Assembly (NCBI GenBank): GCA_013216015.1
Contig: JABSOI010000035.1
Coordinates: 1-64,000, forward strand
From: Alteromonadaceae bacterium
Lineage (GTDB): Bacteria > Pseudomonadota > Gammaproteobacteria > Enterobacterales > Alteromonadaceae
Direction of reading: 5' to 3'
DNA: 64,000 nt
In this document: piece after piece, positions 27,312 to 35,472 of the stretch
Numbering within the stretch: position 1 is the first letter of the stretch
Layout of the letters: each line of letters starts with the position of its first letter
Notes under the pieces: model-generated
What the model saw: only the letters and a program-made list of their open reading frames with translations
Told to the model about the DNA's origin: nothing
Database searches by the model: none
Made by a program: the position numbers and the translations under genes

Positions 27312-29834
27312 GTGAATAAACGTAAATGCATTGTAATAGGTAACTCAATGAAGTTGAGTGCTATTGCAATTCTCGGGTTAGTAGTCGCAGCGTGTGGAGA
27401 TTCAGAGACTTCATCAAGTAAAATTAGCCTTTCAGTATCCGATAAAAACAGCCAACAAATCCAAGCTAGCAGTGGTCAACATCGCCTCTGGTATCAACAA
27501 CCCGCAACAAATTGGATGACGCAAGCATTGCCGATTGGTAATGGTTTTATGGGCGCAATGATCTTTGGTGGTGTTAATGAAGACAGAATTCAGTTTAATG
27601 AACAGTCATTATGGGCGGGTGGTCCAGGTAGTAGCGCTAGCTACAACGGTGGTAACCGTAAAGATGCACATAAAGCGCTGCCTGAAGTACGTGCATTAGT
27701 GAGCAACGGAAAATTCGAGCAAGCACATAAATTAGCGAGTCGTGAATTAACCGGTACGGTAACCAAAGAAGAAAAAAATGCCAATGGACACAGCTTTGGC
27801 GATTTTGGTGCATTTCAGGCTTTTGCTGATATCTATGTCAGCCAAGTGTCAACGACTGTACCTACCAATTACTCCAGAGCGCTTGACCTTGAAACCGGTG
27901 TGGCTAGTGTCAAATACCAAGAGGGAGCAACCAACCATAAACGGGAGTACTTTGCTAACTACCCTTCTCGCCTAATGGCATTTCATTATGAAAATGATGC
28001 TGCTGCCGGTACTGATTACACGGTTCGTTTTGATTCTTTGCACCCTCATCAAGTATCTAGCGAAAACAATATCTTGATTTTGACCGGTAATGTTGCTGAC
28101 AACGGCATGGCAATGGAAGCCAGATTAGAAATTCGAGTTGAAGGTGGTGAAGTCAACTTTAAAAACGGCCAAGCTACCATTATTAGCGCAAGTGCCATGA
28201 CATTAGTGCTAACTGCTGCTACTGATTATCAAGACCAAGCGCCCGAGTATAAAGGCAATGATTACACTAAATTTAACCAACAAATCATAGCGTCAGTAGC
28301 AAAGTCAGACTATCAAAGTTTATGGACTGAACACGTTAACGATTACCAAACTCTTTATCATAGAGTCTCACTAACACTTGATGATGGAATAGATTCAAAG
28401 ACTGCTGATTTATATGCAAACATGCCTACCGACCAACGTATTTTAAACTACAGCAAAAAACCTAATGACTTAGGACTAGAAACTTTATTTTTCCAATACG
28501 GTCGATATTTATTAATCAGCAGCTCTAGACCAGGCTCTTTACCAGCTAATTTACAAGGTAAATGGAATGATTCTCTCGTGCCAGCATGGGCCTCTGATTA
28601 TCACTTTAATATTAATGCGCAAATGATTTATTGGCCAGCAGAAGTCACTAACTTAGCTGAAACCCATGTACCATTTCTTGAGTACACACAAAGCCTTGTA
28701 GAGCCAGGGAAGAAAAGCGCTAAAGCGTTTTTTGGTGTAAACGGTTGGGTGGTTAATACAATGAATAATATTTTTGGTTATACCTCTACCGGTTGGGGTT
28801 TTCCTTGGGGTTACTTCCCTGCGGGGGCTGCTTGGGTGAGCCAACATCAATGGCAACATTATGACTTTAATGGCGACAACGCCTTTCTTAGTGATGGCGC
28901 CCTACCAACCATGGAACAAGCGGCATTATTTTGGTTAGAATATTTACAAGAAAACGATAAAGGTCAGCTGATTTCACTGCCAAGTTATTCACCAGAGCAC
29001 GGTGGCATTTCTGCTGGCGCATCAATGGATCATCAAATTGTTTATAACCTCTTTACTAACTACCTAAAAGCTTGTCAGGTTTCTTCATTCAACTGTGCAT
29101 TTACAGACAGAGTAGCAGTAGCCAAAGCCAAACTGTTACCACCGAAAATTGGCAAATGGGGTCAATTACAAGAATGGGCTGAAGACTTAGACGATCCAAA
29201 CAGCAAACATCGTCATGTATCACACATGTTTGCACTTTATCCAGGTAACCAAATAGGCAGACTTAGCACGCCTGAGTTAGCCGATGCAGCAAAAGTATCG
29301 CTCAATGCCCGAGGTGATGGCGGTACAGGCTGGTCTTTAGGCTGGAAAATTAATTTATGGGCTCGATTAGCCGACGGTAACCGCGCCCATAAATTACTAC
29401 AACGCACCATGCGTTCAGTGGGTTTTAAAGAAACGGATAGTTCAGGTGTATTAGTGAATAACCACGGAGATTATGACAGTGGTGTTTATCACAACTTCTT
29501 ATCTGCTCATCCACCTTTCCAACTGGATGGCAATATGGGCGCAACCGCTGGCATAGCCGAAATGTTATTGCAATCTCATGACAATGCGATTGAATTGTTA
29601 CCTGCCCTGCCCGATGCTTGGCCTAATGGTCAGGTTAAAGGTTTACGTTCTCGTGGCGGCTTTGAAATAGATATTTCTTGGACTAAGGGTCAACTTACAC
29701 GTGTCGATATTCGTAAAGCAGGTCATAGCGTGACGGGAAAAATAGTTAAGTTAAAGTACGGTGCTAAAGAAATAAGCTTTATTGATAAAGCCAGTTTGTC
29801 CATTCAACTTGATGGTGAATTGGCAGCGAATTAA
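27312..29834 (+). CDS. GH95 alpha-L-fucosidase / alpha-L-galactosidase (lipoprotein)
   Basis: Inverting exo-enzyme that removes terminal alpha-L-fucose or L-galactose. The lipobox is 'LVVAAC'. GH95 features are an N-terminal 'ALPIGNGFMGAMIFGGV' with 'FNEQSLWAGGPG', and the barrel motifs 'NINAQMIYWPAE' (Asn433 and Asn435), 'SYSPEHGG' (Glu562, general acid) and 'HPPFQLDGNMG' (Asp739). The spacing corresponds to the known Asn/Asn/Glu/Asp set of the family. The start is GTG at 27312 with AAAGGAA upstream; an ATG at 27348 is in frame but has a poorer ribosome site. Some GH95 members prefer L-galactose, and choosing between the two needs a structure-based look at the pocket. Confidence 0.9.
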   Translation: MNKRKCIVIGNSMKLSAIAILGLVVAACGDSETSSSKISLSVSDKNSQQIQASSGQHRLWYQQPATNWMTQALPIGNGFMGAMIFGGVNEDRIQFNEQSLWAGGPGSSASYNGGNRKDAHKALPEVRALVSNGKFEQAHKLASRELTGTVTKEEKNANGHSFGDFGAFQAFADIYVSQVSTTVPTNYSRALDLETGVASVKYQEGATNHKREYFANYPSRLMAFHYENDAAAGTDYTVRFDSLHPHQVSSENNILILTGNVADNGMAMEARLEIRVEGGEVNFKNGQATIISASAMTLVLTAATDYQDQAPEYKGNDYTKFNQQIIASVAKSDYQSLWTEHVNDYQTLYHRVSLTLDDGIDSKTADLYANMPTDQRILNYSKKPNDLGLETLFFQYGRYLLISSSRPGSLPANLQGKWNDSLVPAWASDYHFNINAQMIYWPAEVTNLAETHVPFLEYTQSLVEPGKKSAKAFFGVNGWVVNTMNNIFGYTSTGWGFPWGYFPAGAAWVSQHQWQHYDFNGDNAFLSDGALPTMEQAALFWLEYLQENDKGQLISLPSYSPEHGGISAGASMDHQIVYNLFTNYLKACQVSSFNCAFTDRVAVAKAKLLPPKIGKWGQLQEWAEDLDDPNSKHRHVSHMFALYPGNQIGRLSTPELADAAKVSLNARGDGGTGWSLGWKINLWARLADGNRAHKLLQRTMRSVGFKETDSSGVLVNNHGDYDSGVYHNFLSAHPPFQLDGNMGATAGIAEMLLQSHDNAIELLPALPDAWPNGQVKGLRSRGGFEIDISWTKGQLTRVDIRKAGHSVTGKIVKLKYGAKEISFIDKASLSIQLDGELAAN

Positions 29835-29933
29835 CAACCTAGAGCGAGTTACTCTAGTCATTTCGAGGGGGAAACTACAACCTCCCCTCTTATGGCAATG
29901 GAAAATACTGAACTAGTCATAAAAGAGCGAACC

Positions 29934-30623
29934 ATGTACCAAATAATTTTATTACTATTTATATTTTATTTACCGATTGCGAATGCGAGTCAAGAACAGC
30001 AGCCGAATATCATCTTAATATATGCCGATGATTTAGGCATAGGTTTGCTCGGTCATGAAGGTCAAAAAATCATTAAAACGCCTAACATTGACCGTTTAGC
30101 AAATGAGGGAGTACGTTTTAGCGATGCCTATTCAAATATGTTGTGTGCACCATCAAGGGCATCATTTTTGACCGGATTTACTGATGTTAGAAAACCTGGT
30201 TTTAGTTATACAAAAGGCAAAATTTACCAACAGATAAGTACTGATGGTTTATCAGTTGAACAAGTAACGAATGCTTTAGATGCCACCTTTCCTCCAACAC
30301 CAAAAGATCAAGTATTCCTTGCTCAAGTAGCTAAAGAATCTGGCTATAAAACAGCTCAATTCGGTAAGTTAGATTGGGGCTTCTCCACTACCCCTAAACG
30401 ATTGTAACGGCACGGCTGGGATTATCATTTGGGCTATATGGATCATGTCAGAGCCCATGGTTTCTACCCGCCATTTCTATTCGAAAATGGTAACCTTAAA
30501 CCTATCACTGGCAATACATTAGCCAGTGGCGGTCATGCATTCGGTGTCCGTAAAACGGGACTACCTGTATCAAGCTGGCCTGAGCGTATGAAAGAATGGA
30601 TGATCCGTCTGAAGCTATTGTAA
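29934..30623 (+). pseudogene. Sulfatase pseudogene: in-frame nonsense codon and 3' loss
   Basis: The first part is a good sulfatase start: a signal peptide from the ATG at 29934, 'PNIILIYADDLGIGLLGHEG', and the motif C-A-P-S-R-A-S-F-L-T-G. A TAA at 30405-30407 interrupts it after 'TTPKRL', and the same frame then continues convincingly as 'RHGWDYHLGYMDHVRAHGFY' and 'PPFLFENGNLKPITGN'. That single stop codon therefore arose by mutation. Past about 30530 the similarity to sulfatases fades, and the frame ends at 30623. A neighbouring frame across 30580-30645 reads like another short protein end, so a deletion or frameshift lies there too. The gene is the last of the rightward operon. Confidence 0.82.
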
Positions 30624-30742
30624 AAGAAAATACGAAAACCCCTTAATTTAGTTTAGGGGGATAACTTGATTTTTCTTGGATATAACCGGCAATAATTTTC
30701 ACTTAACCTATTAATATTGTTTTTATTAAAGAGTTTGTAATT

Positions 30743-31027
30743 ATGGATCCTAAGTTTTATTTCACTATCATTCTTTGTCTCTTTTTGTCTGCTTGTGGGG
30801 GTGGAGATGAAAAAGAACCAAAGGTGGCGATTCCTGAAACCCCTACTGGAAATAGTGGGTTAGCACCGAGCAGTATAGCTAACACTATATTCGAAATGAC
30901 GATAAATAATCCACCTGAAGAAAAGATCACCAGCGACCTTCCTAACACGGGTAAAATAATAATCCATGAATTTAACAAGAGTAATATTTCTTACTTTCAA
31001 AGTGAGCAATATGCTGGCAGCAAATAA
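30743..31027 (+). pseudogene. Truncated lipoprotein gene
   Basis: Opens like a real lipoprotein ('ILCLFLSACGGGDEKEP') and continues 'FEMTINNPPEEKITSDLPNT' and 'GKIIIHEFNKSNISYF' before stopping soon after it meets the remains of an M16 peptidase gene on the other strand. I do not recognise the family. The abrupt end at that junction suggests a truncated gene; it could still be translated. Confidence 0.5.
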
Positions 31028-31029
31028 AG

Positions 31030-32921
31030 TTTGTTTAAGTAATTCGTCACTTGCTAACGAGGAACCACCTGCACTGATCGCTGAAAAGATAATGGAGTCT
31101 TCTTTAAAGTCTGTTTTTTTCAATAATACTTTTACGCCATTACTTAACGTCCAAGTATGAGAATCCAACGTTTCATCGTAATTTTTATCTACAATGCTAC
31201 CTAACGTTGTTGGCTTAGCCATTAATTGTTGGGGTATAGTGACATCTTCATAAGCCGTCAGTTTTTTCTGATCTATGGTGTTCCAAATGGTCACTACTTA
31301 TTCATTGCTTGGTAGATTGTCTTTTTCAGAATCGGGCCCGAAAATTGCTACCAGACGGTTTTATTTAGTCAGCCATTGCTGCCCAAGTGTATTAACTTGT
31401 GAGAGAGTAATTGTTGGCAAAAAATGTTGGGCGATGTCGTTTTCGTGAATAAAGCCGGGAATACTTTCATTTTTCATAAAATGACGAACATATTCTGCCG
31501 CTAAGTTTCGTGAGTCGGTATTATTAACTTCCTTAGCCCTTTTTTCATAACGATTGTTTATCGACGCGATTTGACGGGTAAATTCAGATTCAGTAAAACC
31601 GTGTTGGATTGTTCGATTAACCTCTGTGAGTAAGAATGCTAAGGCTTCTTTTGCTTTACCTGGCTTTACTGCAGCACCAATCGAAAACATGCTTTTATCA
31701 CCAAATGAACGATTAAAACGACCTCCGCCACCAATAATGGTTGAATTGGATTTTAAAATATCATCGCTATAACGGCTATTTAGCATGCCAATAAATAACT
31801 GATGCTTTAATGCTTGACGATATTCAGTATATGTTTTTGGTTGAAATAATGGTTGCTTCACTTGAATGTTGACGATGGTATTGACCAGTTCAGGATCTGT
31901 TTCAATACTAATATACCCGTTACCTTTCAAAATGCGGGAATTTGAGGTGAATTAAAAAGCATAGTTACAAGACGCTGATTCGCCGGATAAGTTATTCTTA
32001 TTTAAGATTCAGCAACGCAGTAAATATGTTTTTTAAACGAATCAAAACCTGCATTTTGAATGGTGATGGGTATATAAGGTGCTACATTGTTTGGGATGGT
32101 AAATTCTGTACGTGGAGGGTTATTCGTAGACACTTTAATATTGGAAAAATATTGCTCAAAAAGTATTTTAACGTCGTTTGGTTCAAAATCACCCACCGCA
32201 ATTAACGACATTAACTCTGGGCGATACCAGTCTTTATAAAACCGAACTAAATCGTCGTGTTTACCCGTAGTCAAAACCTCTTTAGTACCTATAGGAATAC
32301 GCTTTGCGTATTGTGAGTCTTTAAATAATATCGGTAATTGCTTGTACATAATACGAGTGTTAGCACCTTGCCTTGTGCGCATTTCTTCTAAAACGACACC
32401 GCGTTCCTTTTCTATTTCTTCTGGTTCAAAGCTTATTTTATGTGCCCAGTTTTCTAAAATATGAATACCTTTTCCTAAGGTTTCTTTGTTGTCGGTAGGT
32501 ATTCTTAATTTATAAACCGTTTCATCAAAAGAAGTATGTGCATTTAAATGATCACCAAATTTCATCCCTATCGATTCACATATTCAATTATTTCATGTTT
32601 TTTAAAATCTTCTGTGCCATTAAATGCCATATGTTCGGCAAAGTGTGCAAAACCAAGCTGGCTTTCATCCTCCAATACTGAGCCGGCATTAATCACCAAA
32701 CGAATTTCTGCGCGTTTCTCCGGTTTGGTGTTTCTTCGGATCAGGTATTTTATACCGTTGCTAAGCTCCCCTTTCATTACCGCAGGGTCAATAGGAACCA
32801 CACCGGTAAATGGCGCTTGTTCGGTGGTTTTATTATCAGCTAGGTTAGCAGCAGTATTACAACCATACGTCAGAAGAGTCATCGGGATGACTATAGCGAG
32901 TTGGCTCAGTATTTTTTTCAT
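31030..32921 (-). pseudogene. M16 (pitrilysin/PqqL-like) zinc peptidase pseudogene
   Basis: Remains of a large exported zinc peptidase. The first piece has a signal peptide and the inverted zinc motif H-F-A-E-H in 'FAHFAEHMAFNG'. A missing base near 32573 shifts the frame: 'EYVNR-stop' would read 'EYVNSIGMKFG' with one extra T. The second piece runs to a stop at 32002. After about 70 bases of disordered sequence, a third piece covers 31930-31361 and has two further in-frame stops (31361-31363 and near 31306), with matching sequence between them ('NRLVAIFGPDSEKDN'). The coding match ends near 31030, so the C-terminal half of the usual 900-residue protein is gone. It lies at the 3' end of the GH78-like operon. 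Confidence 0.85.
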
Positions 32922-32972
32922 TTAGCAGTCCTTTGGTTATTTTATTGTCCAGTTAAAATATTGATTATTAAG

Positions 32973-33191
32973 TTACTTCATTTTTTCAATTAATGGGTAG
33001 AAGCTGATAGCACCGGCTTTGACTTGCCATAATATTTCCTCACCTTTATTTACTTGCCATTCGTCCAAGCTCTTACCACCGAAGAAGGAAGTAGTGGTCG
33101 AATAACTGGTTTGGCTTACGGCCAATAAGAGCACCGAGTAGACTAGCCTAAAACTCGCTAACTTAAAATATTTCAGGGTGCATGAAGTCAT
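32973..33191 (-). pseudogene. Fragment of a DUF1080 / 3-keto-disaccharide hydrolase-like protein
   Basis: A signal peptide is followed by 'FFGGKSLDEWQVNKGEEILW' and 'QVKAGAI', the usual N-terminal start of LamG-like DUF1080 proteins ('LFNGKDLSGW...'). It ends after 72 residues, against about 200-250 in full-length members. It begins 2 bases after the GH29 stop, so it was once part of that operon. Confidence 0.6.
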
Positions 33192-33193
33192 AA

Positions 33194-34699
33194 TTATTGA
33201 CTCTTACTTAGTTTCAATCCCCAAACGAATTTACCCGTTTTATGTTTGGGAAGGTCAACAACAAGATCATTACCTTCGACAGAAAACGCTAAATCCCCTT
33301 TAGCACTTAAAAGCTCAATTTTAGTAGCCTTAAATTGAGTCGCTTGCGGTAATTTAACTTGGCCACTTTCTGGCCAATTTACAAACCATGCATAAAGTTC
33401 ACCCCTCGATTGGGTATAACGGATAGCCGCTTTGTCATACTGCCAAGTATCTTTTGAACCCGCCTGTAAACTGTTAAGTTTACCTTCACCAAAAATAACC
33501 CATGGTTTCGATTTGCGAATACCTTCGCCATTAACTTGCATCCATTCGCCAATTTCTAGTAACGCGGTTTCCTGGCCTTTATCTAACGTGCCATCAGGCC
33601 TTGGGCCAATATTCAGTAATAAATTGCCATTGCGACTGACAATATCAATAAAGCCACGCAGTAAGGTACCTGTTGGCCAAGCGGGTTTATCGCCCGTATA
33701 ACCCCAACTGCCATTCACCGTGTAATGAGCCTGCCAAGGTCGCGATTTAATGCCCCCTTCTAACTGGCCCTCATTATCATAAACCCCTTCCCCTTCTTGA
33801 AGGGCGTCGCGTTTCCATGATAAGGCGACGGTTTTATTAGCATCTGCACTTTTATTGTAATATCTTGCCATTACGCGGCGAAAAGCATCATTAAAATATG
33901 GCTTGTTATATTCGGCGCGCCCATCGCAAATACCGCCATCGACAAAAATGTAGTCCGGCTGATAGTTGTCGATAAGCTCGTTCATTACTCGTTCCCATTT
34001 GAACGCATCTTCCGGACGTGGCGGCTCGGTGTCGCCACGGCGTTTGCCGTAAAGGCCCTCATTGGCGGGATCCCAAGTGTCGAACTGCTCGCGGAAATTA
34101 TAATACTTCCAGTGCCGACCGTAGTGTGTGGAAACCCCGGTTTTAATGCCTTTTTTGCGCATCGCCTCGGTTAGCTCTCCAACCACGTCACGTTTGGGCC
34201 CCATTTTCGCAGCGTTCCACTCAATTTCCTTCGAATCCCACATGGCAAAGCCATCGTGATGAACCGCTGGCGCTGCGAAATAAGCCGCACCCGATTTATC
34301 GATCAAATCAGCATAATAATCGGCATCAAATTTATCTAAGGTAAATAGGGGGATAAAATCTTTATAACCAAAGTTTTTGCGGTCGCCATAAGTTTTTATA
34401 TGATGATCACTAAATGACCTCCCATATTCGGGATAACGTTGCATGTTAGGGTTATCTGGTGTGTAGTACATATTAGCGGCATACCACTCATTCTTATATG
34501 CCGGCACTGAGAAGAGGCTTAAGTGCATAAAAACGCCTAATTTACCCTCACTATACCATTGTGGAACATCATAAGACGATAATGACTCATGGCTAGTATC
34601 GTACTTCTCTTTGGCGAAAGTAGCGTTCGTAACAACCAAGCTTGCGAGGAAAACAAGCTTAAAAACGCTTACTTTATAGTTTTTTATATTTATCATCAT
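33194..34699 (-). CDS. GH29 alpha-L-fucosidase, exported
   Basis: Second GH29 enzyme, 501 aa, with a signal peptide ending near 'TNATFAKEK'. Family landmarks are 'YSEGKLGVFMHLSLFSVPAY', 'YFAAPAVHHDGFAMWDS', 'THYGRHWKYYNFREQ' and 'PDYIFVDGG', where Asp254 is the likely nucleophile. 'GSWGYTGDKPAW' and 'LLRGFIDIVSRNGNLLLNIG' are typical of the family, and a C-terminal beta-sandwich follows. It is only distantly similar to the GH29 at 21184, so the two may prefer different linkages (for example 1,3/1,4 versus 1,2). It is transcribed 67 bases after the SDR gene in the GH78-like operon. Confidence 0.88.
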   Translation of the reverse strand: MMINIKNYKVSVFKLVFLASLVVTNATFAKEKYDTSHESLSSYDVPQWYSEGKLGVFMHLSLFSVPAYKNEWYAANMYYTPDNPNMQRYPEYGRSFSDHHIKTYGDRKNFGYKDFIPLFTLDKFDADYYADLIDKSGAAYFAAPAVHHDGFAMWDSKEIEWNAAKMGPKRDVVGELTEAMRKKGIKTGVSTHYGRHWKYYNFREQFDTWDPANEGLYGKRRGDTEPPRPEDAFKWERVMNELIDNYQPDYIFVDGGICDGRAEYNKPYFNDAFRRVMARYYNKSADANKTVALSWKRDALQEGEGVYDNEGQLEGGIKSRPWQAHYTVNGSWGYTGDKPAWPTGTLLRGFIDIVSRNGNLLLNIGPRPDGTLDKGQETALLEIGEWMQVNGEGIRKSKPWVIFGEGKLNSLQAGSKDTWQYDKAAIRYTQSRGELYAWFVNWPESGQVKLPQATQFKATKIELLSAKGDLAFSVEGNDLVVDLPKHKTGKFVWGLKLSKSQ

Positions 34700-34766
34700 T
34701 GACCTAAATTAAATGTATAAATTGTTAAAATTAAGTGTTCTGCCATTTATTCTTTATTGAAATTAA

Positions 34767-35462
34767 TCAAAAGTTAATTTCAATTTCCGGACGAACTACT
34801 AATTCATGAATATGGACGTTTTTGGTGGTAAAAATCATCGATAGTGCCGCCTCTGCCACATCTTCTGCTTGCAAGTATTCTTGTTTGTCGGCTTCTCTAA
34901 AATCGGTATTCACCCCGCCTGGATAGAGCGATAGCACTTTAATGCCACTGCCATGTAATTCTTTTCTTAATACCTTAGTGTGCATATCAAGTGCGGCTTT
35001 ACTGGCTGAATATTGGGAAGTATTAGGGTTGGCAAATAAACAAGTAGTGGAAAGTACATTGAGGATGATGCCGCTGCTTCGCTCACGCATACTTGGCAAC
35101 ACAGCATTAATTAACCGCAAAGGTGCAAAATAGTTAATATCTAACATGTGTTGTAACTGCTGCCAGTCTGGTTCAGCCGCAGGAGCCCGTGAAGAATTTA
35201 ATCCTGCACAATTGATAAGAATATCTACTTCACCTAACTGCTGTTGTGCATGTGTGTCAAATTCCATTAATTTAGCTGACTCAGATAAGCAAAAACTTTC
35301 TGAGTATATTTTTACATTGCTATTAAGTTGCTCAAGGGTATTATTCAGTTTGCTTTGTTGACGACCACACAAACTCAGCTTGTATCCTTGTTGAGATAAA
35401 TCAATGGCAAGTTGTTGACCTATCCCTGAAGATGCCCCTGTTAACATAATGTGTTTAGCCAT
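34767..35462 (-). CDS. Short-chain dehydrogenase/reductase
   Basis: Cytoplasmic NAD(P)-dependent oxidoreductase of 231 aa. It has the Rossmann motif 'TGASSGIG', 'ILINCAGLNSS', and the catalytic 'YSASK' with a Ser-Thr upstream ('LSTTC'). There is no signal peptide. It starts 10 bases after the GH78-like gene and precedes GH29, so it probably acts on a sugar or sugar acid from that operon. Its substrate cannot be named from sequence. It is a different lineage from the SDR in the fucose cluster at 46923. Confidence 0.8.
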   Translation of the reverse strand: MAKHIMLTGASSGIGQQLAIDLSQQGYKLSLCGRQQSKLNNTLEQLNSNVKIYSESFCLSESAKLMEFDTHAQQQLGEVDILINCAGLNSSRAPAAEPDWQQLQHMLDINYFAPLRLINAVLPSMRERSSGIILNVLSTTCLFANPNTSQYSASKAALDMHTKVLRKELHGSGIKVLSLYPGGVNTDFREADKQEYLQAEDVAEAALSMIFTTKNVHIHELVVRPEIEINF

Positions 35463-35472
35463 AAATCCCCCG

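Noticed and set aside
30637-30660. CCCCTTAA ... TTTAGGGGG inverted repeat as a terminator
   Set aside because: The stem has a bulge and no adjacent T run; too weak to call.
34430-34443. GGGATAACGTTGCA, a close match to the LacI-type operator
   Set aside because: It lies inside the GH29 coding sequence (codons for QRYPEYG), far from a start, so it is probably chance or at most an accessory site.
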